Shown: piece after piece, positions 45,913-53,525 of the stretch
Layout: each line of letters opens with the position of its first letter
Position numbering within the stretch: position 1 is the stretch's first letter
Origin: Trueperaceae bacterium
GTDB taxonomy: Bacteria; Deinococcota; Deinococci; Deinococcales; Trueperaceae
Direction: 5' to 3'
Length of the DNA stretch: 64,000 bases
NCBI GenBank assembly: GCA_002707365.1
Contig: PAMQ01000014.1
Coordinates: forward strand, 100,496 to 164,495
Notes under the pieces: generated by a model
What the model saw: the letters and a program-made list of their open reading frames with translations, nothing else
The model's database searches: none
What the model was told of the DNA's origin: nothing
Made by a program: the position numbers and the translations under genes

Positions 45913-47046
45913 TTAGAGGCCGAACATTTCGGCAGCATTTTTGGAGAAAATGCGCTGGTGTAGATTGGGCTCGAGTGGAGGGAAATTAGTAGTTGGATCA
46001 TCCCAGTCGTAATGGGGAAAGTCCGAACAGTAAATGAGAGTCTCGTCAGCATGCATAGAATCAAGCATCCCTAGAAGCTGATCTGGCGTTTCCGGTTCAT
46101 GCATGGGTTGCGAGCCAACCCGGACGTTACGACGAAAGTACTCACTTGGCAACATCTTAAGCCAAGGAGTTTGATCTCGCAGGGCTTTCCAATCGGCGTC
46201 CATGTGCCACATTAAACCGATCGCCCAATACTGTTGCACCTCGATAAAGGCAACCTTCAGGTTTGGGTATTTTTCGAAGACGCCTTCACAAATCATGGAA
46301 GCGCAATGTGCAGTGGCTTGTGCTGGACGGGCCATCCGTTCCTCCATGTAATAGGTAGGCATTCCAACAGCAGAGATCGGAGGAGCTATACCTGCTCCTG
46401 CAGCCCCAGCATGCACAATTACTCCGAGATTAGATTGTTCGCATGCTTCCCAAAGAGGGTGATAAAAGCGGTTTCCGTAGGGAAATCGGGCGCCATTCGG
46501 AATGGTTATCCCGACAACCTGAGGATGATCAGCAAGACGTTTGACCTCCTGGACGGCCTGTATAGGATCAGATGGCGAGACCATAATCGCCGCTAGGAGC
46601 CTCTCGTCATGGGGTAGCCATTGCTCGAGCGTGAAGTCGTTGAAGGCCCGGCAAAGCGCGGCAGCATAATCTACATCCGGAAGGACACACACTGAGTAGA
46701 ACGGAGGGGGGCCCGTTAGGAGAGCATAGTCAACCTGCCAAACATCGAGATGTCGCTCCCGAAGAAAGGCGTAATTATCGCAGCGTTCTCTCATCTGTAT
46801 GCCGTCATCCCTTCCTTCTGAGAGGTCGGGCCGATTCATGCGCCATGGCACATTAAAGTATCCGCTACTGGGAAGCAACAAACCTTGGTCGGTCAATATT
46901 TCTTGATGAGCGCGAGAGAGAAAGGGGAAGAGGTCTTTCGGTGACCTAACGTTATGATGGACATCACAGTCAATAAGAGCAACGTCTTCGCTGGTTTTTT
47001 CAGGCCACCCTGGAGCCGAGATTGGGTGCGTACCTAGTTGCGCCAT
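45913..47046 (-). CDS. amidohydrolase family protein (ACMSD-like)
   Basis: 377 aa TIM-barrel metalloenzyme. DCDVHH (about 26-31) starts the metal site, VIVHAGAAG and TAHCAS hold further His, KVAFIEVQQYW is the Glu/His strand, and YCSDFPHYDWDD the final Asp. These proteins hydrolyse or decarboxylate ring compounds. ATG 47046 follows GAGGAGG by about 9 nt. First gene of the seven-gene minus-strand array and paired with the Rieske gene, a pairing I recall from other bacteria. Confidence 0.86.
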   Translation of the reverse strand: MAQLGTHPISAPGWPEKTSEDVALIDCDVHHNVRSPKDLFPFLSRAHQEILTDQGLLLPSSGYFNVPWRMNRPDLSEGRDDGIQMRERCDNYAFLRERHLDVWQVDYALLTGPPPFYSVCVLPDVDYAAALCRAFNDFTLEQWLPHDERLLAAIMVSPSDPIQAVQEVKRLADHPQVVGITIPNGARFPYGNRFYHPLWEACEQSNLGVIVHAGAAGAGIAPPISAVGMPTYYMEERMARPAQATAHCASMICEGVFEKYPNLKVAFIEVQQYWAIGLMWHMDADWKALRDQTPWLKMLPSEYFRRNVRVGSQPMHEPETPDQLLGMLDSMHADETLIYCSDFPHYDWDDPTTNFPPLEPNLHQRIFSKNAAEMFGL

Positions 47047-47373
47047 AATACCCGTCCTCCTCAATGATTCGGGTGGCAATTGCTAGGATTTATGAGAGAT
47101 GCAACGCCGTACCCGGAAGGTAAAAATCTGGTTGAACCATAGCACGATAGACATCCCACCCAAACTCTCGAAACAATAACCATCGTTCGTCTTAGCCTGC
47201 GTTAAGCCATCTTTATCCTGCACAAAAAATTCTGAGCAGATAACCATCCAGTAAGTTTATGAGGGAATACTCTATTAAGGAAGTAACGAGGCCATTCATG
47301 GAATCCGGCTACTGGACAATATATTTAGCTACGATCGGATTAAAGGCATCTTTTGATTAGCCGAAAGTAGGGA

Positions 47374-47388
47374 GAGGTAACTTACCTC
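47374..47388. promoter_or_regulatory. perfect palindrome GAGGTAA-C-TTACCTC, operator candidate
   Basis: Seven-base perfect arms around one central base, ending 3 nt before the -35 box of PhyH 5. The position directly upstream of the -35 suits an activator or a dual-purpose regulator of the divergent units. Confidence 0.55.
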
Positions 47389-47391
47389 GAT

Positions 47392-47420
47392 TTGAAAAAA
47401 CAAAGTATTGAAACTATGAT
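47392..47420 (+). promoter_or_regulatory. sigma-70 promoter of PhyH 5
   Basis: TTGAAA (47392-47397), a 17-nt spacer, and TATGAT (47415-47420). Transcription would start about 47427, giving a leader of roughly 23 nt that contains TTTGGAGG, the ribosome binding site for GTG 47450. Confidence 0.65.
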
Positions 47421-47449
47421 AAGCCAATAGAACTTTGGAGGTTTCTAAG

Positions 47450-48370
47450 GTGCATATGGATGACGTAATTATTGATCCCGATAAAATTGCGACTTTCCAG
47501 CATTCCGGTTACACACTCGTCCCTGGTCTTTTCTGTCGAGATGAAATTAACCATTATCGAGAGCATTTTAAGGCAATTAATCTATCTCTACGAGCGGAAG
47601 AGACGTCAACCGTTCAGGGGGTTGAATTTGATGCTGACTCAATGCAGAAGAGGCCGATAGAAAAAATAATCCAAAATAACGCCGAACGATCTTATCGAAC
47701 CTTACATGATGGCGACCCTTTGGCGGTTTTTCCCCGAATAATGCAGCCGCATCGATATGACCAGCTGAGTCTCTCTTGGCTCCTCGATCAACGTATACGT
47801 ACCTGGCTAAAAGCCTTGTTAGGGCGAGATCCCTATGCTGTGCAAACCATGTACTACTTCAAACCGCCAGGGGCCCGTGGTCAGGCCTTGCATCAGGACC
47901 AATACTATCTTCAGGTTCAACCTGGTACCTGCGTTGCAGCCTGGATGGCGGTTGATCATAGTGACACCGAGAATGGGTGTTTGCAGGTGGTTCCCGGAAG
48001 CCAAGATCTACCCGTACTATGTACCGAGAAAGCATCCCTTGAAGAGAGTTTTATAGATACTACCGTTCCTTTGCCAGATGGAATGACTTCAGAGCCCATA
48101 ATCATGAACCCGGGAGATGTACTCTTCTTCAATGGCCAAATTATCCACGGCAGCCTTCCTAATACCAGTGACGTTTGTTTTAGACAGTCTTTAATAGGAC
48201 ATTACATTGTCGGTGAAGCCAGGAAGGTGGCTGAACACTACTTTCCTGTACTTGACATGGACGGTCAAGAAGTGAACCTTGACGTTAGTGAAGGAGGAGG
48301 ACCATGCGGAGTATGGGTGGGTGAAGAAGGGAGTCCACGTATCACAATGAAGTCAGGGACAACCCTTTAA
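47450..48370 (+). CDS. phytanoyl-CoA dioxygenase (PhyH) family protein 5
   Basis: 306 aa Fe(II)/2-oxoglutarate oxygenase. Iron ligands LHQD (His148, Asp150) and IHGS (His233), and Arg245 in CFRQSLIGHY. AWMAVDHSDTENGCLQVVPGSQ is the core. Start at GTG 47450, with GGAGG 8 nt upstream; ATG 47456 is the alternative. Divergent from the seven-gene array and preceded by a promoter and palindrome, so it may be its monooxygenase-type partner, with the Rieske protein or not. Confidence 0.88.
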   Translation: MHMDDVIIDPDKIATFQHSGYTLVPGLFCRDEINHYREHFKAINLSLRAEETSTVQGVEFDADSMQKRPIEKIIQNNAERSYRTLHDGDPLAVFPRIMQPHRYDQLSLSWLLDQRIRTWLKALLGRDPYAVQTMYYFKPPGARGQALHQDQYYLQVQPGTCVAAWMAVDHSDTENGCLQVVPGSQDLPVLCTEKASLEESFIDTTVPLPDGMTSEPIIMNPGDVLFFNGQIIHGSLPNTSDVCFRQSLIGHYIVGEARKVAEHYFPVLDMDGQEVNLDVSEGGGPCGVWVGEEGSPRITMKSGTTL

Positions 48371-48476
48371 TTGCCAGATTGTCGAAACAGCGTTTGAAAA
48401 TACTTGTCAAATAATCTTGTGGTTGAGTTAATCGTTAACAGTTGGTAAGTGATTCCTCAGAGCAGAACTTGTTTGC

Positions 48477-48659
48477 CTAAAGACCCACAAAAATACCATC
48501 CCTTTGTGATTGGGAATTTATTCCCGACAACGCGATTATTGTCCCCTCACCGTTTCTCAGGTTTCTTAATTTCGCATATTTTGAGAGTGGTGGGGCTTTC
48601 ACAGATCCATAAAAACTACTAGGGTGTACAACTGCATCGTTGAGACTAATCATTTGCAT
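48477..48659 (-). CDS. possible 60-aa protein, unknown
   Basis: Begins ATG after GCGAGGAGC with a 6-nt spacer, which is the main reason to list it. The peptide (MQMISLNDAVVHP at its start) has no motif I recognise, no membrane segment and no clear family. It lies downstream of the exported protein gene on the same strand. It may be a small protein or the start of a lost gene. Confidence 0.35.
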   Translation of the reverse strand: MQMISLNDAVVHPSSFYGSVKAPPLSKYAKLRNLRNGEGTIIALSGINSQSQRDGIFVGL

Positions 48660-48811
48660 GATTTGCTCCTCGCTACTCGGGATCTATCAACCAGTGTATG
48701 GAGGCGTTTCGGTGCCGTAATCAAAAAATAAACTTAACGGGCATATGTTTAATTCTCATTTAATCAAACGATCTACCCGTAGTGTTGACGGTGCGTTAAG
48801 CTCAAGCGTTG

Positions 48812-49447
48812 CTATTCTAAACAAGTTTTTCCGAATCCAGCTTTGAGTTCAGAAAGGGCCTGAATAGGAATCCTGATACTGTTAATCCCCTCAGTGCCTT
48901 CGAGTGTCATTAGAACATCTTTGTGAGCAGTTAATAGGTCGTTAATAAGTTCATCGCTCCCAATCACAGCAAAATCTATGATGTCACTAGAAAAAGCATA
49001 AGTTGGATGAAAAGTTTTCGCTATTTCGTTTGAAAATTCGAAAATAATTTTTCCCGCCCTTGCCCCTTGTTGCCAGTAATTCCAGATCTGGTTTAAGTTT
49101 TCGTTTCGACGTGAAATAGACAGCAACACCCCATCTCTATTTGTCCAATAAAGGTGAGCTAGTTTCGTCGTGTAACTCATTTGAAGAATAATTGCGTTGT
49201 TCAGTTGATCGAAGAATACCGCTGATTGTCCACACATTACCCAAGCTTCAAATGGGTTTGCCTTGTGTTTTACAGGACTGATTAAGAGTCCGTTGACGAA
49301 TTTCATATCTGCAAATTCGAATGCCAGTGGGCTCTGCTGGTTATCCGGGTAACTCCTACGGACACCCAGTCGAATCTGTGCGTAGCTAGCGCTCAGAACC
49401 GTCAACGCAAGGAGGATTAGTAGGCTCTTGTGGAAACCTCTTTGCAT
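48812..49447 (-). CDS. exported protein, unknown
   Basis: 211 aa. Starting at ATG 49447 gives a typical signal peptide: MQRGFHKSLLILLALTVLSA followed by SYAQ, with cleavage likely after Ala. AAAGG lies 2-3 nt before the ATG, slightly close. The mature domain (VRRSYPDNQQSPLAFEFADM and following) is not recognised; it has few cysteines and looks globular. Stands alone between PhyH 5 and the propeller hydrolase. Confidence 0.7.
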   Translation of the reverse strand: MQRGFHKSLLILLALTVLSASYAQIRLGVRRSYPDNQQSPLAFEFADMKFVNGLLISPVKHKANPFEAWVMCGQSAVFFDQLNNAIILQMSYTTKLAHLYWTNRDGVLLSISRRNENLNQIWNYWQQGARAGKIIFEFSNEIAKTFHPTYAFSSDIIDFAVIGSDELINDLLTAHKDVLMTLEGTEGINSIRIPIQALSELKAGFGKTCLE

Positions 49448-49633
49448 AACCTTTAAATACCAAACAACATGTCCATGTTTGTTGTTGCGTCCTTCCATTG
49501 AACTTAATAATTTTAGCGCAATCAATTCATAGATTTGTTGGTTTAACCTACACACGAGGTAGGATGTTTACCAATCTGGGGATGCGGTTCAGAACTTTGA
49601 AGAGTATTTCTTAAAAGACCAAAGGAGTTGTTA

Positions 49634-51061
49634 ATGAATCAAGATTTACGAACCTACCTTGTGATCGACGATAGCTTGGTAAGTGAGCGGCATAATGTCC
49701 ATCTTGAACTCGGTAGAGTCGAGAAGAGCAACAGTAATCCTCTTTTTGTTGAGGAATTCTTTGGTGATCCGCCCAAGCGGTGGGAAGCGCGGTATGACAA
49801 CCTTTATCCCAACGTAGTTTACGATCAAAATAAGGGGTCATTTAAGCTTTGGTACAACGCTTTTATACGTGCAGGACAGAGTGAAGAAACCCCTTTAGAT
49901 AAACGACCCCACAACGCATATCATGGTGGGAAAACAGAGGATGGGGTGATGTATGCGTCTTCTGAAGATGGCTTGACTTGGGTTAAGCCTGATCTCGGGC
50001 TCATAGAGTTTGATGGCTCTACAGCTAACAATATTGTAATGACTACAGGAACGCACGGTGCCCATGGCACAGGAGTCCTAGAAGATCTTTTAGATCCCGA
50101 TGCTTCCCGGAGGTTTAAGGCTCTGTTTAAGAACCCTGTCTCTCGGCGAATGGAAGTAGCCTTCTCGGCTGATGGTTTGCAATGGTCTGAATCGGTCCCC
50201 TGGGCTGAGTATAGCGCTGTGGGCGATACTCATAACAACGCCATTAGAGATGCTACCGGCCGTTACGTAGCTGTCACCCGTGGCTGGACAGGCGACGAGG
50301 TAGATAATGGGATTCGCACTGCCATGAGGACTGAGAGTCTCGATTTTGTTAACTGGACCGATCCTGAGGTGATTATGCAAGGCCGGGGTCTTCACGACCA
50401 AATTTATTCAATGCCTATATTTCAGATTGGCCCAACGTACCTGGGTTTACCAGCCATCTTCCATAAGGGTGATCCTGAAGCTGATGATTGGGACACAGTT
50501 GACACTGAACTGGCTTGGAGTCAGGATTCGATCGACTGGAACCGTATAGCTGAAGGAGAACCATTTATTCCGAGGGGCGAGGGGAAATATCCTAATGGTG
50601 CCTACGATTGTGGTTGTGTTTACGCTGCAGCACCTGTTCTAGTTGGCGACACCCACTACCTTTATTACGGCGGCAGTAATGGTCAACATAATAACTTTCG
50701 GGAAGGAAACCTTAGCCTTGCCACGATTCCCCGCAATAGATTTGCTGGCTACGTTGCGGGTGGGGTTGATGGGCAATTGACTACGACTCCCTTAATTTGG
50801 GGTGTAGGGGGAGTTACCATCAATGCCATTGTCGGAGCTGGTGGCGTGATTCGGGCTGCTGTTATTGATGAAATCGGATCCGAACTGGAGGGTTTCGGTT
50901 TCGAGGATTGCGAACCAATTAGCCAAGATTCCTTAGAGTCCCCATTACTGTGGCAACAAAACACTGCACAACTTGCTGGTCGTTCCTTAAGTCTTAAGTT
51001 TGAGTTTCGAGAAGCCACGATCTATGATTTTACCGGTCCGTTCGACTTGGCAGATCATTAA
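49634..51061 (+). CDS. beta-propeller glycosidase-like protein (GH32/GH43 clan type)
   Basis: 475 aa. Strand-turn repeats with acidic residues suggest a five-bladed propeller: YPNVVYDQNKGSFKLWYNAF (about 57-76), MYASSEDGLTWVKPDLG, RFKALFKNPVSRRMEVAFSADGLQWSES, and YLYYGGSNGQHNNF. This is seen in proteins annotated as family 32/43-like in Planctomycetes. No signal peptide. ATG 49634 follows AAAGGAG by 6 nt. Probably cleaves or binds a small glycoside; catalytic residues cannot be assigned with confidence. Confidence 0.7.
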   Translation: MNQDLRTYLVIDDSLVSERHNVHLELGRVEKSNSNPLFVEEFFGDPPKRWEARYDNLYPNVVYDQNKGSFKLWYNAFIRAGQSEETPLDKRPHNAYHGGKTEDGVMYASSEDGLTWVKPDLGLIEFDGSTANNIVMTTGTHGAHGTGVLEDLLDPDASRRFKALFKNPVSRRMEVAFSADGLQWSESVPWAEYSAVGDTHNNAIRDATGRYVAVTRGWTGDEVDNGIRTAMRTESLDFVNWTDPEVIMQGRGLHDQIYSMPIFQIGPTYLGLPAIFHKGDPEADDWDTVDTELAWSQDSIDWNRIAEGEPFIPRGEGKYPNGAYDCGCVYAAAPVLVGDTHYLYYGGSNGQHNNFREGNLSLATIPRNRFAGYVAGGVDGQLTTTPLIWGVGGVTINAIVGAGGVIRAAVIDEIGSELEGFGFEDCEPISQDSLESPLLWQQNTAQLAGRSLSLKFEFREATIYDFTGPFDLADH

Positions 51062-51179
51062 CTGTTAAAAGAATGATCGGGTCGAAAGAGAATTGGAATT
51101 ACTGGTCCTTTTACGTAAAACCAGGTTGCATGTTACGTTTTTATCAGTCGATTAATATATTAGGCAGAGACGCTGATTA

Positions 51180-51194
51180 GGTTGCAAAGCAACC
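51180..51194 (+). repeat. hairpin GGTTGC-AAA-GCAACC
   Basis: Perfect 6-bp stem with a 3-nt loop, followed by ACTTTGT. It lies 119 nt after the propeller gene and 125 nt before the 30-codon gene. A weak terminator or a leader stem is possible; the U tract is short. Confidence 0.4.
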
Positions 51195-51319
51195 ACTTTG
51201 TAAGGAATGGTCGAAGAGTATAAACACGATGATTTAGCTATGGACGTTTAGAGCGTATAGTTTTCGTGGATGCTTCCTGGCTGTAGGGTTGGTTAAGCTG
51301 GTGAAAAGGAGAGGCAAAT

Positions 51320-51412
51320 ATGGATAAATCTCTTGACGCGTTGCTCCTAAAATTTGTTAATAAGGTTAGTTCTGGGGAACCACTAGTTTCACCACGAGCG
51401 GGTGACTCATAA
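51320..51412 (+). CDS. 30-aa peptide coupled to the antiporter gene
   Basis: ATG 51320 has AAAAGGAGAGG about 7 nt upstream and the frame runs 30 codons (starting MDKSLDALLLKFVNKV) to TAA at 51410-51412. The stop overlaps the antiporter ATG by one base (TAATG). The antiporter has no ribosome binding site of its own, so ribosomes finishing this peptide should start the antiporter. It could be a leader peptide controlling expression or a small membrane-associated partner; the first half is an amphipathic helix in outline. Confidence 0.6.
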   Translation: MDKSLDALLLKFVNKVSSGEPLVSPRAGDS

Positions 51413-52449
51413 TGGACGCGTGGCTTGGAGATATTGTAGGGCAATTACCACTTACCGCCCTCTTCCCAATAATCGCTGTTTCACTTGTCATCCTTGTCAA
51501 GGGTGCCGATATTCTAGCTGATCAAGCTGTTTCCCTAGCTGTAAAATGGGGAGTACCCACGATACTGATCGGGGCCACAATAGTTAGTTTAGCCACAACT
51601 CTGCCTGAAGCAGCAGTAAGCGTGTTTGCTGCCATACAAGGATCCCCAGGACTGGCACTAGGCAACGCCGTTGGTTCGATAATCGCCGACACTGGTTTGA
51701 TACTGGGACTCGCTATTCTTGTAGGTGCCGTACCGGTTGATAAGGCACTAGTGAACCGTCAGAGTTGGATTCAGGTAGCGAGCGTCATCTTACTAGTTGT
51801 TGTTTGCATCCCTTTCCTATCGCTGAATAAGATTTTCTCCGTCGGAGGTCAACTCCCACAAATTGTCGGTATTGGGTTTCTAGTGTTACTCGGCTTATAT
51901 TTTTGGCGTTCTATAACTTGGTCTAAAGCCACTTCGGATGGCGGGGCCGATAGTTCGGCTGTTCCGTCCGATCCAAGTAACGGTACTACTTTTATGGGGT
52001 TAGCCCTGATTTTAGGAGCGGCCATGGTCCTAATAGGTTCTCAGATCCTAATTCCAACGGTAGAGGAGACTGCTCTTCGCCTCCATATACCTGAGGCGAT
52101 TATTGCTGCGACACTAGTAGCATTTGGCACGTCTTTACCTGAATTAGTAACCGCAATAACCGCTGTTAGGAAAGGCCATGGGGAACTTGCTCTTGGTAAC
52201 GTCCTTGGCGCAGATGTACTCAATGTTCTTTTCGTAAGTGGAGCAGCAGCCGCAGTGACACGTGGAGGCCTGGAGGTTCCACCCGAATTCTTTTATCTCT
52301 TTTTCCCTTCAATGCTCTTAGTGGTAGCTGTACTCCGGATAGGGATTAGCCGTACGTCCTTAGTCTTTAGTAAGAGTTTCGGAGTTGTACTTGTTGCCGC
52401 TTACCTAGTTACTGTAGTTATGGGGTATTTGGTGCCCGGGTCAATATAA
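51412..52449 (+). CDS. Na+/Ca2+ antiporter family protein (CaCA, YrbG-like)
   Basis: 345 aa with about ten membrane segments. The two inverted alpha-repeats typical of cation/Ca2+ exchangers are visible: GATIVSLATTLPEAAVS near residues 52-68 and AATLVAFGTSLPELVTAIT near 233-251. A short hydrophilic loop (WSKATSDGGADSSAVPSDPS) separates the halves. It exports Ca2+ or related ions in exchange for Na+. Translation is coupled to the upstream 30-codon gene. Confidence 0.9.
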   Translation: MDAWLGDIVGQLPLTALFPIIAVSLVILVKGADILADQAVSLAVKWGVPTILIGATIVSLATTLPEAAVSVFAAIQGSPGLALGNAVGSIIADTGLILGLAILVGAVPVDKALVNRQSWIQVASVILLVVVCIPFLSLNKIFSVGGQLPQIVGIGFLVLLGLYFWRSITWSKATSDGGADSSAVPSDPSNGTTFMGLALILGAAMVLIGSQILIPTVEETALRLHIPEAIIAATLVAFGTSLPELVTAITAVRKGHGELALGNVLGADVLNVLFVSGAAAAVTRGGLEVPPEFFYLFFPSMLLVVAVLRIGISRTSLVFSKSFGVVLVAAYLVTVVMGYLVPGSI

Positions 52450-52524
52450 TGACGGTGGTTAGCTAGAAAATCCAAGTGTGCCTATGGCCTCGTGTGGAGT
52501 TTTATCCTAAACACCTAGGGCGGT

Positions 52525-53406
52525 TCACTCAAGATTATTGCCCGGTTGATTATTCCAAGAAATTGATTCATATTTACCGTCGTAATGGGGGATCAGATGT
52601 TTAGTGATTGATTGAGTGTTTTGGACCCACGATTGCCAGGTCGGATCTTCGAGAGATTTTACTACCAAAGCCTTTACGTCGTTCGGTAATTCATTATAAG
52701 CCGGCCAATACCAGATTGTGAGAACCGTTCGCCAAGCATCACTATTATTGCCATGGGCAGAGTGAAGCAGCCGTGAATCACCCATTACAACGTCACCAGC
52801 CTGAACGGGTACGTCAATCTCTCCCTCAGCTTTGCGCATGGCAGGATGCTGCATGTCCTCGGCTCGGCCGATGGCATCGTCTTGATGGGCTTTACGTGGT
52901 ATGTCGTGTATAGAGTGCCGTTGTCTATGAGAACCCGGGATGACACGCAAACAACCGTTTTCGGGAGTAGTGTCAACAAGATAGTACATGAGGAAGAATT
53001 GCTGTGGTTGGCCGGTGAGTGAAATTGGGTGGTCCCAAAGTACGCCATCCTGATGCCAGTAAAGCTGTGGGCTTTTTGGTGGTTTGCTGATAACGAATCC
53101 ACTCCACACCTTAGGTTGATCAAAACCTAGGCTTGCAAGGGAATTCATGGCTCCGTCGTTAGCTATGAGTTCAGCGAAAGCTGTGTGGGGGTATTTCCAG
53201 TAAGGAATGATGCATCCTTGAGACCGATGACGTTCGAAATGATCAGGATTATCAAGGCGCTGTTTTTCTATCGTCCATTCACTCATCGCATTTAGGTTAG
53301 CTACTGTCTCGGCATCCAACACCTGATTGAACACGCAAAAGCCATCACGAGTAAGCTGTTCCCGCTTTTTTGGGTCCTTAATCGCCATAGCATCACTATA
53401 AATCAT
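52525..53406 (-). CDS. phytanoyl-CoA dioxygenase (PhyH) family protein 6
   Basis: 293 aa Fe(II)/2-oxoglutarate oxygenase. Iron ligands YWHQD (His118, Asp120) and LLHSAHG (His215), with Arg226 in AWRTVLTIWY. YLVDTTPENGCLRVIPGSHR is the core. The best start is uncertain: ATG 53406, ATG 53388 or TTG 53439; none has a strong Shine-Dalgarno. It follows the GH32-like gene by about 120 nt on the same strand. Confidence 0.86.
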   Translation of the reverse strand: MIYSDAMAIKDPKKREQLTRDGFCVFNQVLDAETVANLNAMSEWTIEKQRLDNPDHFERHRSQGCIIPYWKYPHTAFAELIANDGAMNSLASLGFDQPKVWSGFVISKPPKSPQLYWHQDGVLWDHPISLTGQPQQFFLMYYLVDTTPENGCLRVIPGSHRQRHSIHDIPRKAHQDDAIGRAEDMQHPAMRKAEGEIDVPVQAGDVVMGDSRLLHSAHGNNSDAWRTVLTIWYWPAYNELPNDVKALVVKSLEDPTWQSWVQNTQSITKHLIPHYDGKYESISWNNQPGNNLE

Positions 53407-53525
53407 TTTTTGAGCGATTCTGTTTACGGATTTTCCCAAAATTCGGAAAGACAGTGACTGGGTAACTGCTGAACCTTAGGGATTGGACTGGTGGTGTGGG
53501 GCGAGTGGTGATCTTCCTTAAAGAA

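Larger units (their letters stand above)
47047..47449. other. 403-nt divergent intergenic region
   Basis: No gene seen. It separates the minus-strand seven-gene array from PhyH 5. On the plus side it holds a perfect 15-bp odd palindrome (47374-47388) and a near-consensus promoter (47392-47420). I found no comparable promoter for the minus-strand array. Confidence 0.6.

Noticed and set aside
45903..46064. 54-residue extension of the Rieske protein
   Set aside because: Overlaps the amidohydrolase end; ATG 45902 has AAAGGAAC upstream and starts the domain.
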